A stretch of DNA of 64,000 nt, from the NCBI RefSeq assembly GCF_963678635.1, contig NC_087068.1, positions 58,513,896 to 58,577,895 of the forward strand, given 5' to 3'. Positions 10,284-23,300 of this stretch are shown one piece after another; position 1 is the first letter of the stretch; each line of letters begins with the position of its first letter. The stretch comes from Symsagittifera roscoffensis. Taxonomy: Eukaryota; Xenacoelomorpha; Acoela; Convolutidae. The notes under the pieces are model-generated. The model worked only from the letters and a program-made list of their open reading frames with translations. It was not told where the DNA came from and did not search any database. Position numbers and translations under genes: made by a program.

Positions 10284-10688
10284 ATGAGTTTTGCATTAAC
10301 TCAACTGAAAGACCGCTTAGAGAGGGTGAAGTCAGCTGGTAGAGCCAAACACTTTTTGCTTCATCCGAGGATCCTTGCCACCAAATATTTTAATTCAGTA
10401 AGAACTTTCTTGAAGCTATTTGAATATTTAACGAAAGTCCTTACTAGTCTTCTAAGCTTTTTTTTCGCGAGCGAGCTCAAACTAAAACACAAAAACGCGA
10501 CTTTTGTCTATTCTTCCAAATTGTTTTCAAAAAACACTGTCGCAACTTTGTCCGAAACCAATTTACCAAAAACAGCCTCGTCAAAACAACGACTGTTAGC
10601 AAAACACGCTACAAAGTTGCTCGATAAAACTCATCAAATAAAATTGATATTTTCACCTGGTATCTTGAGAAAACAATTCAACATTTAA
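10284..10688 (+). other. Open frame of 134 codons in duplication unit 1, probably non-functional
   Basis: ATG to TAA; the translation is lysine- and leucine-rich, with no recognisable domain or signal. The duplicate at 14900 is also open. However, all nine substitutions I find between the two change the amino acid, and a tenth removes the stop. That is not the pattern of a constrained protein. It is kept as an open frame, not called a gene. Confidence 0.15.
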
Positions 10689-10690
10689 GA

Positions 10691-10993
10691 ATTAATTTGG
10701 ATAAAAAACTCCAAAAAGTAACTTCATTTGAGTAAAATTAAACTTCCAAGGCATAAATTTAGCATAAATAAGCTAATGTAAGCCTGCTCACTCGCTCGAA
10801 ATTCAAAAATTCAAACCGGTTTTCCTCGACACCGCGAAATTTTTCTCGAAAATTTTTGATATTGTTCGAATCACTATTGAACAATGAGGGTTGCTACAGC
10901 TCAGTTTTGACTTTTTAACGAGCACTTTTTAACTGAATGCTTAGACATATTGTTAAAATATTCAATACTTCGACTTTAAAAAATCAATTTTCA
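10691..10993. other. Spacer between duplication units
   Basis: Single-copy relative to the duplication. It includes an inverted copy (about 10770-10840) of the minisatellite spacer module, recognisable by AGCCTGCTCACTCG, CAAACCGGTTTTCCTCGA. No gene seen. Confidence 0.5.
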
Positions 10994-11758
10994 AGAAGGC
11001 TGATTTTTTATGACTCGATTTTGTTTCAAAATTGCCATTTGGGGAATAAATTACAGTGCTTACAGCTCCACCTCTCAAAAGAAAAGTCGGATGCTCGAGA
11101 CCCAACATGATCCGTGCTCTATTGTCGAGGGTAACGCTATGTTACTCAGCCTACAAAAAACCAAAAAAAAATGCCATTTGGGGAAAAAATTACGGTGCTT
11201 ACATCTCCCCCTCTCAAAAGAAAAGTTGGATGCTTGAGACCTAATATGATCCGTGCTCTATTGTCGAGGGTGACGCTATTTTACTCAGCCTACAAAAACC
11301 AAAAAAATGCCATTTGGGGAAAAATTACGGTGCTTACAGCTCCACCTCTCAAAAAAAAGTCGGATGTTCGTGACCCAACATGATCCGTGCTCTATTGTCG
11401 AGGGTGACGCTATATTACTCATCCTACAAAAAACCAAAAAAAAATGCATGTGATTCTTAAGCAGGTGCACGACATTGGTTTTCCTCGAAGAGCTGAACAG
11501 CAGGTATATAGGTCCTTTCCTTTAATCAGAAATCTTGATAACTTAATTAAGCCTATCAAACTTTGTTTTACGCGCAAAAACTTACGCGCAGTAAGTGTGC
11601 TAACGAAGAAGTAGTCCGTTTCAGGTTGAAGCTGTATGATTGGCCTTTTTATTGCGTAACAGGGCGCAAACTTCATCATTTTTGCCCGAAAACTTTTTTG
11701 TGGAAACTTTAAAAAATAACTTAAAAAAAAACCTTTCACCCAAAATTTCATAAAATTA

Positions 11759-12410
11759 TTTAACGAGCGAATCACTTTTCTTATGTGCGTTCATGTGTGC
11801 CAAAACTGTACAAATCCTACATAATATATGGAATTTTAAAAAATGGACTTTCATTATCCTAGTTTCATTTAACAAAATTTAAGAATTTTAATTTGAAGAA
11901 ATCTTGAAGAATTGTACGAAAATTAATTAAGCAGCTCTCCATGGAAAATTAAAATATATGCCACAAGCAATACCAATATTTATATACTGTAAATATGAGT
12001 ACGATTTCAGTCCAAGATGAAGTCTAGCTCCGACAGGGATGTGAATGAGTTGCGGGCAGACGTCGACTGTCTGGAGGCCGAGGTCACTCTTCTGAGGAAC
12101 GAGAACAAGGCACTCCGCGACAGAAGAAGGACCCTGGAACAGAGAATACAAACGGTAGGGAATATTCTCATGCGTGAAGAAGCAAAATCGCGAGAAATTT
12201 CAACTAATCAACGCCCTTCAAACTGCGCAAAACTCTGTTTGAATTTATCGCTTATTTATTTCGAATTCTTGAATACTGAGCTCTGATTGGGGTTCCCCAG
12301 GGATGCTTGCAACCTCTTGAATGTGCGCTTTCCTCTATAGGGGGGGGGGGGGGGCGAGGGAAGCGAAGACTTTAACTGTGTTGCGTCTTCTTTGGTTGTG
12401 TCTTCTTTGG
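11759..12410. other. 650-bp segment unique to duplication unit 2
   Basis: Its left boundary is the sequence CATAAAA shared with unit 1, and its right boundary is AGAATTTCTC. It contains an exon-like coiled-coil segment, a G16 homopolymer near 12340 and a short GTCTTCTTTGG direct repeat just before the right boundary. It may be an insertion in unit 2 or a deletion in unit 1; the sequence alone does not decide. Confidence 0.8.
12016..12153 (+). CDS. Orphan exon-like segment encoding a coiled coil
   Basis: ACGATTTCAG (acceptor) precedes a GC-rich open segment that ends at CAAACG/GTAGGG (donor), with no stop in between. Its 46 codons read SKMKSSSDRDVNELRADVDC and then LEAEVTLLRNENKALRDRRR, a clear heptad pattern with leucines and valines at a/d positions and charged flanks. 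It ends TLEQRIQT. Base composition is exon-like, unlike all the sequence around it. The family is not recognisable from this length; many cytoskeletal and trafficking proteins have such helices. No partner exon was found between here and 17 kb. It may be an exon of a plus-strand gene hosting the duplication, or a captured gene fragment. Confidence 0.5.
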
Positions 12411-14899
12411 AGAATTTCTCAAAAAAACGCCCAGAATGTCTCAAAAAAAACACCTAAAACTTCGCAAATTTTCTCAGACTTGAGTTAGATAAGAACTGTA
12501 TTCTTGACCATTTATAAAATAACTATCCCAATATGGCACAACTTAAAAATTCAGCCCAATTTTTGAAGCTCGAATTTTCTCTATGCAAGGTGAAGTTTTT
12601 GCAGATTTAGATTAGATCAGAGCAAAAAAAAAACAATTGAATTTTTTTGAAGTTATTTTTTTTACGTTTAATTGAGAAAATAACTTTTAAATTTCAGTTC
12701 AAAAACATGACACAACCAGCTGAGATACATTTTTCAAAAAAATGCTTAAAGAAACTATCAATGAGTTTCGAAACGTTTTTTTTTTAAAAAGAAAGAAAAT
12801 TGGACGCCAAAAGAAGGCGTCGTGGGAAAATCAATTAACTTTAGATTAGGCAATAATACAGTCATTGCTCTCTGCGGTCGAGAAAAAAATGCTGAGCACC
12901 ATGTTAGTGCATTTCATTGTGATACAATTTGCACCCGCCGTTGATAACCTAAAAAGTAAAATTTTTGTGACAACATCAGTGTTTTTAAACAAATTGCGTA
13001 AGAATCAATACCAAGGCAAAGCGCAGCCACACAAAAAAAACATAACAAGGCGAAAAAACAAAAAAGGTTTAACCAAAATTTTCTTATGCCTCAATAAATT
13101 ATAGCCAGGGGCCCAGCTAAAACTGGAGCTACGAATTTGACCCTTTTTGAATTTATTATTATGATGCGGTATGAAATGGGTAACTTCAATAGGAATTTGC
13201 CAAAAACTTAGTTGTTTTTTTAATAAAATAAGTAAGAAGAGTGAAATTTTTTTGAGATGTTGGAATTTTTCCGAGGCCGTAAATTTTCTCTTACAAAAAT
13301 GTGGAGCAGCCACTTCTGTAGGAACAATTCTCAGAATCGTTTCTTTTGATTGACCCCTTCATCTCAGATTTGATCGGGTAGTTCTTTAAAAAATCAAACA
13401 TTTTCGTCACAAAAGTCTCTAGGAAATGGCCACTTTTTTCTGCTTAACTTTTTTCTGCTGTAAGTATGTCGATGCCACTTCTTTGATGCGGCATCAAAAT
13501 GCGGAACGCTTACATGATTCAGAGAAAATTGGCATGCGGCATGCTTAAAGGATGCAGAGAATATTCTTCATCCGTTTTCTCTATCGTACCTTCAATCTCA
13601 GATTTGCGAGAGTACTTTTTGAGAAAAAAAGACAACTTATGATTGCCACTTTTTCATTAAAATTAATCCAGTTTGAGAAAACTGGATCATAATGTACAAC
13701 TTGTATTTTGCTGGGACAACTGCTAATTAATATCCATGATCAAAGTTAGAAGTCGATCACGTTTCTCTTGAACTTTACACTTTTACTGTTTGGTAGTGGA
13801 GTTTGCCTTCCCCTTCACAAAAGAAATGAAAAGAGCTTTAAAAGAAACCAAAATTGAAACAGCAAAAATATCAAAATCATGCATGAATAATTTTTCCTAA
13901 AAAAATCATCATCGTGACCTATTTAAGAGTCTAAACTATATCTGAACAAACAGTTGCATTTGCTGATTAAAACTGATGAAAACTATTCATCATTATTACA
14001 TCTAACAAAAACCTAAATTTGAACGTTCCGGCAGCATGTTCTAAACTTAGCTGTGTGTGAGTGAAGTGGCTTAGGTCTCAACTTTTCAGTCAAAAGGTCG
14101 GTGCGTTCAGGCCCCCAGGTTCGCTGCAGGTGAGGCAACAATTCTCAGACCAGAGAAATCACAAAAAATGTCTCATAAATGGTCAAATAATTCTTGTTCA
14201 AAACATAAAAATTTCTTTGATCACTAGCATTTAACATTGCCGTTCTCAATAACATAGCCAACTGAAAGTTGGAAAAAAGCAATGAACGTGAAGACACTGA
14301 AAAAAACTGACTTGTTATTTCAAAAACCTTCAACTTTTGTATTTTGAAGAAAAAACACAAGGCCTTAAAGCTGTTAGAATTTGTAGAACAATTTATGATA
14401 AACACTTTTTTATAGTTAACCCAGTTTGAGAAAACTGGATCAATATGCAAAATTTTTATTTCGCTGGGAAATCTGATATTTAACTTCCATTTTCGAAATT
14501 AGAAATCGACCACGTTTTCTTTGTGAATTTTACAAGTTTGCTGTTTGAAAGCGGAAATCGCCTTCCTTTTAATAATGGAAATGCACTGAAATTCAAAAAA
14601 AAATCAGTAGTCAAACCGCGAAAAATCGAAATTGAGCGTGAAGAAACTTTAAGGCTTTTTCCCCGGTAAAAAATCAGCAAGTCTTATAAAAGAGTGTCGT
14701 GATAACTCTTTTATAGGTCTTATAGATTTGTTCATGCTCAATTTAGATTTTTCGCAGTTTGACTTGATTTCTTTTCAAGTTCAGTGGATTTCCATTGTAA
14801 AAGTAAAAAGTACGCAAATTCTACTTTCGAGCAGCAAGAGTGTAAAGATCACAAAAACATAATCTTTACTCTTAATATTTTATATCTCTAGCTTTACTA

Positions 14900-15331
14900 A
14901 TGAGTTTTGCATTAACTCAACTGAAAGACCGCTTAGAGTGGGTGAAGTCAGCTGGTAGAGCCAAACACTTTTTGCTTCATTCGAGGATCCTTGCCACCAA
15001 ATATTTTAATTCAGTAAAAACTTTCTTGAAGCTATTTGAATATTTAACGAAAGTCCTTACTAGTGTTCTAAGCTTTTATTTCGCGAGCGAGCTCAAACTA
15101 ACACACAAAAACGCGACTTTTGTCTATTCTTTCAAATTTTTTTCAAAAAACACTGTCGCAACTTTGTCCGAAACCAATTTACCAAAAACAGCCTCGTCAA
15201 AACAACGACTGTTAGCAAAACACGCTACAAAGTTGCTCGATAAAACTCATCAAATAAAAATGATATTTTCACCTGGTATCTTGAGAAAACAATTCAACAT
15301 TAAAGAATTAATTTGGATAATTTACGTTTAG
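14900..15331 (+). other. Open frame of 143 codons in duplication unit 2, probably non-functional
   Basis: Partner of the frame at 10284. A T-to-A change turns the unit-1 stop into a sense codon and the frame runs nine codons further, partly beyond the duplicated region. No domain is visible. Confidence 0.15.
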
Positions 15332-16180
15332 CCGAAATAAAATGGTCAATTCTTTTTTACGAAAATAGGGAAAAGAATAAATATGCCGCAAGCACATAAA
15401 ATTTTAATTCAAAATTTGGTTATGAAAGAAATTTTTAATTGCACCGGAAAAAAAATCTGAGCTAAGAGCTAAAGCTGTTTTTTTTTGTGGTTTTTGGAAG
15501 GATATTAGACGTGTTCTGCTTTCAAATATTGTTAAATAAATTAGTTTTCATTACGAAAACGTTCGACCATCTTAATTTCTTCTAAGTAGAAAAATAAATA
15601 ATCTCTTTCATCATTAAATCATAGACTGGTTGATCGTCTTTTAATCAAAAATGAAAACTTAAAGCAGCTGAACGCGTCATTTGAATGGTATTATTTACAA
15701 AATTAACTATAAACAAAGAGGAGCTAGGTTCAACGAATTTCTGTATTTTATGTTATTTGAGGTTAGGTTGGAGAGCAATTCATTTATCTATTTTACAAAT
15801 CAAAATAGGGTAAAAACACCCAGTTTCAAAGGAGAAAAATAATAAGTATAAATAATTATAAACTGTTTAACTAGCAAGGGAAAATAACATAGAACGTACA
15901 CTGAGAGGCTTGAAAATGCGAAGTAGATTTCAACCTCAAACACGAATTTGCTTTGAAATTTTGTTCGAAGCATTGAAAGCACCAAAAAAATTTGGCTGAA
16001 TCCAGAACGCAAATTTCACAAATATTCACCGGCACGGATCTAAGATTTCTTTGCAGGTATTTCAAAAAAAACTTTAAATAGATCGACCCAATTGATTTTC
16101 CAAAACATTTTTAACGCAGTTTTGAAATGAATAAAAAGTTGTCTATTTGGTGTGCAATTCTTCCTCAATATTATTGACTG
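15316..16180. other. AT-rich intergenic stretch
   Basis: I find no exon-like composition, splice-bounded frame, RNA gene or known repeat here. Short frames on either strand are unsupported. Confidence 0.5.
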
Positions 16181-16310
16181 GTAGCGTCGAAGGGATTGGT
16201 GGACAAAAGATGGTTATACTAAACAGCACATGTGGTGACCCTTTCGCGGTGGTCAGGGGATCGAATCCCAGAGAGGAGAGGATGGATTTTTTCCCTAAAT
16301 CCGCTTATGA
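16181..16310 (+). repeat. SINE-like GGTCGAATCC repeat, copy 3
   Basis: GGTCAGGGGATCGAATCCCAGAGAGGAG matches the core of the copies at 4.9, 5.6 and 58.9 kb. The open frame covering it is incidental. Confidence 0.45.
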
Positions 16311-16992
16311 ATATTCGCTAAGTAGCGTACTTATATTGACGCAGCCGCTATGAGTCAGTGACATGACATTAACTATGACAAGATGGATATGAATGATGAT
16401 AGGGCGATTTTTGACAATTTAGAAAGCACAAACGAAATCCTTCGAAAACTCGTTCAATTTTAACGAAATCCTTCGAAAACTCATTCAATTTTTAAAGTAG
16501 TACAAAATTAAAATGGTTTTTAACCCCATGTTTGACTTAACTAGGAATTAAAAAGCAATTGCCTGATTTCACAAACTGTTGCAGTTTTCCATAAATCATA
16601 TCTGATATCGGATTTATGATCTAAAATGGATGCTGCGAAACCAAAATCAGCCAATTTCTTCTTCTTTATTTTCGAATTACTCGCAATATATTTTGATCAA
16701 TCGGAATTAAATTAGAGTTCATATTTGAATACTCTTTTAGAGTTCTTTAAAATTAGGTCACGATAGATGGTGTAGATAAGAGGTAAGCGATAGAACTACA
16801 CAGTTTTGCAGCTGCTTAAATTAGATTTTCAGCTTTCTTCTTAATTCTTGTAACGCAAGTGTTTGCATGCTTACAAATGGCTCTGGAATAGGCAATATAT
16901 TAGCATAGGCGGCACGCCTAAATTTACCGTGCCTGAATTTATCCTGAATTTTATAATATTTGTCATACTTCATCGGATAGAAACTTTAGTTA

Positions 16993-16998
16993 TTTAAT
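16993..16998 (-). terminator. Candidate poly(A) signal ATTAAA for the ABCA gene
   Basis: On the minus strand ATTAAA lies about 105 bases after the stop codon. A canonical AATAAA occurs further on, at 16665-16670, about 430 bases after the stop. Either could define the 3' end; cleavage context is not distinctive. Confidence 0.35.
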
Positions 16999-17102
16999 TA
17001 ATGCAATCGTCGATATGTAAGATTTGCTCAAAATTGCCACCCATGCTGATGTAGTACCCACCACCAAATGATGATTCGTTTCCCTTCTGACTAGTTAGCC
17101 TG

Positions 17103-17302
17103 TTATGCAGTCTGTGACCTGGCGAAGTTGAGGAATATCTGCTCGAGGGTAGTTTGTGATATGATGTAGTCTGATATGTTGAACATTGGCTTTGCCTTCT
17201 CTATAGTCGAGAACAGTTGTGACCATTTGTACGTTTGTCCATTTAGCTCGTAGTGCAAGTAGCCTACTGTGCCTGTTGTGTGTGCATCTTTCAGAATGCA
17301 AC
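17103..17302 (-). CDS. ABCA3: ABCA3-like exon 31 (C-terminal, with stop)
   Basis: The acceptor TTGATTGCAG is followed by 65 codons and TAA. It encodes the end of the C-terminal regulatory region, including the [16 protein letters not shown] motif typical of ABCA C termini (compare VFVNFA in ABCA1). Entry phase is 1. Confidence 0.95.
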
Positions 17303-20300
17303 CTGCAATCAAAGAACAACTGCAAAAAGAAAACAAGCTAGCGCTGAATGCTCCCAACAATGTGCATTCTTCCATTAGATCCAAAACACTTAGAGTGGGT
17401 TTCAAAAGAAATCAATAGTCAAACTGCGAAAACTGATCCTAAACAGATGTTTCAACTTTTCGCAAAGGAAAAAATTACAATGAAAATTAACTTCGGTCAT
17501 CAATATATAATACATCTTTTTTTCACAGAAGCTAAGCTGCACTTCGCAAACCACAAGCAAAAATATGACCGATAACGCTACTGGGAAAAACAGAATGAGT
17601 AAAGACTGAATGAGTAGATGGTCTTCAAACTCTTTGAAATTCTAAAACAATTTATTATTGACACTTTTTAAATAAAATTAACCCAATTTAAGAAAACTGG
17701 ATCAATAGGTAAATTTTTCATTTCAAACCGCGAAAAAGTAAATTTCAGCGTGAACAAATTTTAAACTTTTTTTTCCTAAAAAAAACATCACACGTCCTAT
17801 ATAAGAGTCTGAACTATGTTCATAGACTCTTAAAAAAATCAGACTTGTTCGGAGAGTAACTCACCTTGAAATTCCTTTTCGATGTGCTCCTTTAATCGCC
17901 GCGCATCCATATTGACCTCTGGCCCTCCCTGCACTCCATTGTCCACAGTGTCTTCCCCAGTGGGGGCAGCAGAAGCCCCTCCTCCTTCTGACTTGTCGGG
18001 CGACCTTAAGATAACACAGTCACTCAGAAAGCAAGAGCAAATGATTAGTTTTAAGGGACTCAAAGCTTACCTTGAACAGCATTTTTTCGTGGAGGAGAAA
18101 GCAAAAAACCCTGACCCTGCTCCGACATTGTCATTTAATATTACCAATGGAAACAGTTGGCTCTAGCAGTGTTCATGGCTCTTTCCAATAGTAAAGACGG
18201 CTCAAGGAAAAGAAAGAACAAAAATCTGAGCATGATCATGGATCCGGAGACTCAGAGAAGCAGCTTACGAAGGAGCTTTCTAAACATGTTGCTCTTGAAG
18301 TCCCAAAACTATTGCTGGCATATAAAAAAACTTTTGGGCTCTTTCACATTAGAGCTGCCCAGCTTAGTAGAATTATAATTTTTGTATTGGAGGGGGTATT
18401 ATAACGCGAATGAGTCTTTCAGCGGACCACAGCAGCAGCATCAGCTTTTATGATTTTAAACTGAAAGGAGGTACCTTGTCTTGCAGATGAGTGTGAATCC
18501 ACTTCCATATTTGGACTTGAGTCTCTGCAGACCCCCCAGACACTGGAACTGTCCATTGACCATTATGGTCATGCGAGTACACAGCGCCTCACACTCCTCC
18601 ATACTACACACAAAACGTAACAGCATAAATTCCATCAAGTGTTCATTCGGAAATTTGTGCTTGAAAATTCCGTTCACACTTGTTCACTTCGACAAAAAAG
18701 GGACGGACCACGAAAAACGGCCACTGAATGTACCAATATATGACAGTTTTTTCCCCAATAACACGCATGAGCTGATTCACGCATCGGTTTTTCCCAATAA
18801 CACGCATCGGTTTTTGAATTGTGAAAACCTACTCCGTCTTGGCAATTGGTACTTTTTTTTATCCCCCCTGAGATTCCTGAAAATCAACTTTTTTAAAACT
18901 AAGAGTTAGTCACGTTCTCGTGCCATTTGCTATATTGTTAGTGCGTAGCGTAATTTAACTGCCTTTTGGCCAGTTTTTTTGAGTTGAACATAAGTGAACC
19001 ACAAAAAAAACTAATTAGATCTTGATGAAATTTGAATAGTGTTTCTTCAGAAAAACATCACAACACAAGTTGAAATGAAGTACACAGCCGGAACTTAGTT
19101 TCAACAACGTGTTCAATTAGAAAATGATGAAGTGCAAAGTTATTTTCGGCAGAATAAGTAAAATGTGAAAGCGACCTGTGAGACGTGATGACCAGAGACT
19201 GTCCGTTCTCCCTCACTCTGGACAGGACATTCCACAGCTTCCTCCTGGTCACTGGATCCATGCCACTAGAAGGCTCATCCAGAAACACCAGAGGGGGCGA
19301 GCCAATCAGGGCAATGGCCGTGCTCATCTTGCGCTTGTTGCCACCACTGTAAAAACATTAACGATCAGTTAGTTGTTTGACGTCATTGTTCAACGCTTCA
19401 AAGGGATCCAAAATTTGCAGAGATATAAGCCAGCCTAAGAATAAGCCAGCTATCATATAAACCGGTATTAAAACACTGAGTAGTTACATAATAACTACCT
19501 TTCATTTAAGTAACAGTTAAAAAAGTAGCTTGATGAATTTTTTTAGATTCCAATGGGATCCAAAATTCAGTAATCATATAAAAGTTCTACTACTCTGTGT
19601 GAGCACTTGAACATCTTAATCGACTTTGCTTGTGTATTTTGATGAATAGCTTTCATACCACCAATCAAAAATTGAAATTCGATTAAAATGTACATATTTT
19701 TTTATTATTTAGAAATAAATTCACAATTTATTTGTAGCTGCGAATCAAAGGATATTCAAAACAATTCAACTATTACCAAACTCATCAATTTTTCGCATAA
19801 AAGTCAGTAGTTATTACAGCTTGATGGAATGTTTCAAATCAAGTCATTAACAATCCTTGTTTACAGAAGTGAATATTATTGTGAATAATCCAGCCAAAAC
19901 TTACGCCATTGCAGTAGGTGATAGCATTGTTATGTAACAGCTGCTTGGTTTTGGCTGTCGTTTATATACCTCCAATTCCAACACACCTTTATGCATATTT
20001 TTAAGGTCAGATCTCGGTAACAATTTAGAAAAGAGAAATGCAAAAACTGCAAATTCTAGCGATAACGTAATGGAATTATAATATAAACCATGTATACTAT
20101 ATGAGAAGTGAGGAGCTGGATATAATAGCTACAGACGGACCTGTAAGTTCCGACTTGTTGCTTGGCATATACAGTCAATTGGAGTGCCTCCATGAGTTCC
20201 CTGGTAACTATCTCCATCTTGTCACTGGGGATGCCTCTGATCCTCCCATACATGTACAGTGTCTCCTCCCCTGTCAGGTTATCAAGCAGGGCGTCAAACT

Positions 20301-23300
20301 GAGGACAGTAGCCCATCAATTTGCGAGCCTAAATACACACGTTCAGTCATTACACATTTGGCTCAATCATTTTGCAATTAATGTAGGCAATGTTATTTTC
20401 GGTCAGCGATTCTTGATCGAATTACTTAACTAAAACTGATGTTCCATAAAAAAATTATGGCGTAGCCGCTCAGGCGGAAAGATTCAAACAAACTGTTCTC
20501 TTGATTGAACCTTTACCCTGAAAAACTACCCAGTTTAAGTTGGGGGAAGGTTCCCTGTATAAGTGGCTTTGCCTTAATTTGTGGAAAAAAGTTAAAAGTA
20601 TAGTAAATTGCAATTTTGTGACAGTTTTTTTTGAGAAAACTGTAAACAGGTCAAAACTTAGACAACAGAGAGTTGGAAAAGAGTCGATGAATGCAAGAAA
20701 ACAGAAAAAAAATCACTCCTTTCGAATTTCAAAGAAATAAACAGACGCCCTTAAAGCTCTGAATTTCTAGAACAATTTATGATTGCACTTTTTTGATAAA
20801 ATAAACCCAATTTGAGAAAACTGGATTAAAAATTTAAATTTTTATTTCCCTAGGAAATCTGAAAATTAAATTCCTTTCATAACTAGAAGTCGATCACGTT
20901 TTTCGTACCCTTTACCCTTTTGCTGTTCGACAGAGGAGTTTGCCGTCCTTTTAACAAAGGAAATGAACTGAACTTAAAGAATCAAAGGTCAAACCGCAAA
21001 AAAAAAAGAAAATTTGAACCTGAGCAACGTTTAAGACTTTTCCTGAAAAATAATCATCACGACCTATATCGACTTTTTAAAATGACCATTTAGTAAGATT
21101 AACTTTTTCAACAATTTAACGCAAATTCGCTTATGCAGTGAACCTTCCAACAACTTGTTATTTTGATTGAAAACTCAATCTCAACTTAGGCAGGGTAGTT
21201 TTTGACAAAAACAGTAAAAACGTCAAAAAATGGCATTTTCCTGAGGCCAGTACTATTTTTCGACAAAAATGAGGGCGTAGCTACTAACGCAAGGAAGATG
21301 TGGTCGATCTGTTCTTTTGATTGAAATCGTAATCTCCAATTTAGCAGAGTTTTCGACAAAATAAAAATTTCCTAAACACGGTCAAAATTTGTCAATTTTT
21401 TAGGCCATTAGTTTATTTTCTACAAAAATTAAGGCGTACCGGCGAATGCAGACAAGACAAACACAACAGGCTACACCAAATTAAGGCCGGTATAATTTGA
21501 AAAAACTCAAAAACTTTGACACAAGCTTGATAACTTACAGCAGTGACGTTGGTAGCCACATTTATACCCTCAATGAAAGCAGACCCGGAGTCTATGAGCA
21601 GATCTCCAGTCAACATGTTGAAAGTGGTACTCTTTCCTAAACAAAACAAGTCCAGTCAGTCATTACATAATAAGCACAGCACAGTAAGCAGCTAGACAAA
21701 AACATAGCCGATAGAAAGTTGTAAAACAGCCAATCAACTCAAGGAGACTTAAAGATTGATTTTTTAATTTTCGACTTGCCAACAAAATTTATGAATTAAA
21801 GCTGTTTGAAGTTCGAAAACCTTTAACGAACAAAAATTTTTCGCGAAAACTAATTAAACCATATTAGGAAAAACTATTGGGATCTAATGGTAAAACTTTT
21901 ATTACGCTGAAAATTCTCAAAATTAAAATCCACTCTCGAAACAAGCACTAATTCAGGTTTCTTCGAGCTATTTGTACGTTGACAGTTCTCGTTTCAGCTG
22001 AGCAGCTGCAGATGTGTGCTTTCAGACTGAATATAATGAACAGCAGGGTTAGAATTACGAAAAAAGAACAGTAGGGCTACTACGTTTACCAGTGTTTTAT
22101 TATTTGGAGGGCAAAATTGTCTTCATTAAACGTTAAAGATTTTCCTGCACGTCCGAAGAATGCAATGATCATTATAATTGAAAAACACAATTATGACCAC
22201 GAAAACAGATTGAAAAAATTCGCTTTGTCAAATCAATATTTCCTAAAATCTTTTTGTATTTCATTCTATGATCATAATTATTTTCACTTGCGACACATTT
22301 AATGACTAAAGACAACAACCTACATTCACGTATACTTCATCATAGATATGATAGCAAAGAGTTCGCTTAAGAAAAACTGATGTAGCTAAATGACGCTGTT
22401 TCATAAAAGCATCAACTGAGCACAAAAATTTGCCAATTCGATTGCTCAAAAAAGGACTGATCTCCTGCCGCACCAGTTTAACCACTTTTAAAAATGCAGT
22501 TGGGGTGGAAAAAAATCTGATCGGTTGTTAAAAAAGTTTTAAAAAATTGAGAAGTTGGAACTGACCCGCTCCATTGACCCCCAGCAGTCCGAAACACTCC
22601 CCCTTTCCGACTCCAGCATAGAGTCCATGGACGGCCTTGTGCTGAACGCCTCCACACATTCCTCTGTATGTCTTCTCAATTCCCTTGATGACCATGACGT
22701 CTTTTTCAGAGTGGCCACCACCTCGGATCAATCTCGCTTTTTCTTCTATTACATCTGGATCGTTGGTGAAACAGTTGCTCACTCTCAGGTCATTCTCGGC
22801 GCTGGATTGCTGGCCCTGTTAACCAACAACGAGCCTCAATAATTTCAAGTGCACAATAAACTGACAATACTAAGGGTGTCACATGACGCGCTACATGATT
22901 TGATGTCATGTCACTTAAAGACTTAACTAGGTTGCAGATGCTCACCACTAGAATGATATAAAACTCCATAATTAATTACAGATTAAATCAGTCAACCGCT
23001 TAAGAATTGGCTATTCATTACCGAAACATTCGTAGTTATCCTACACTTCTTTGAAGTTTGAAAAACTACTTCAAACTTCCTCAAAGTGGATCAAATAATT
23101 TCCATCAGCATCCTTTTTTGTCCAAACAACTTTTTAAGTAACTTTTTTGCCAAAACACTTTGATCGAACCAAGAAATTCTACGGAAATGGCTTTTTTTTC
23201 TCAAAAAATCTAGCCAATAGACAGTTGCTAAAGAGCCAATAAACGCGAAAAAAATCGATTATTTATGGCCTTAAAGCTCTTTGAATTTCTGAATCAATTT

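Larger units (their letters stand above)
7091..10690. repeat. Unit 1 of a 3.6-kb tandem segmental duplication
   Basis: Positions 7091-7860 recur at 10994-11757 (offset about 3,896-3,904) and 7864-10690 recur at 12411-15313 (offset about 4,547-4,616). Identity is very high, with only scattered substitutions and small indels, which points to a recent event. The unit contains a 135-bp tandem repeat, two HIR copies, a tRNA-like repeat and an open frame at its end. Confidence 0.95.
10994..15313. repeat. Unit 2 of the tandem segmental duplication, carrying a 650-bp extra segment
   Basis: Repeats 7091-10690 but is split at 11758/12411 by about 650 bp absent from unit 1. The internal 135-bp tandem repeats recur at 11035-11441, HIR copies at about 13636-13948 and 14251-14724, and the tRNA-like repeat near 14041-14140. 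Confidence 0.95.

Noticed and set aside
12340-12355. G-run (also near 25267 and a C-run near 44457) as a G-quadruplex or regulatory site
   Set aside because: Simple homopolymers with no further G-tract pattern; common slippage products.
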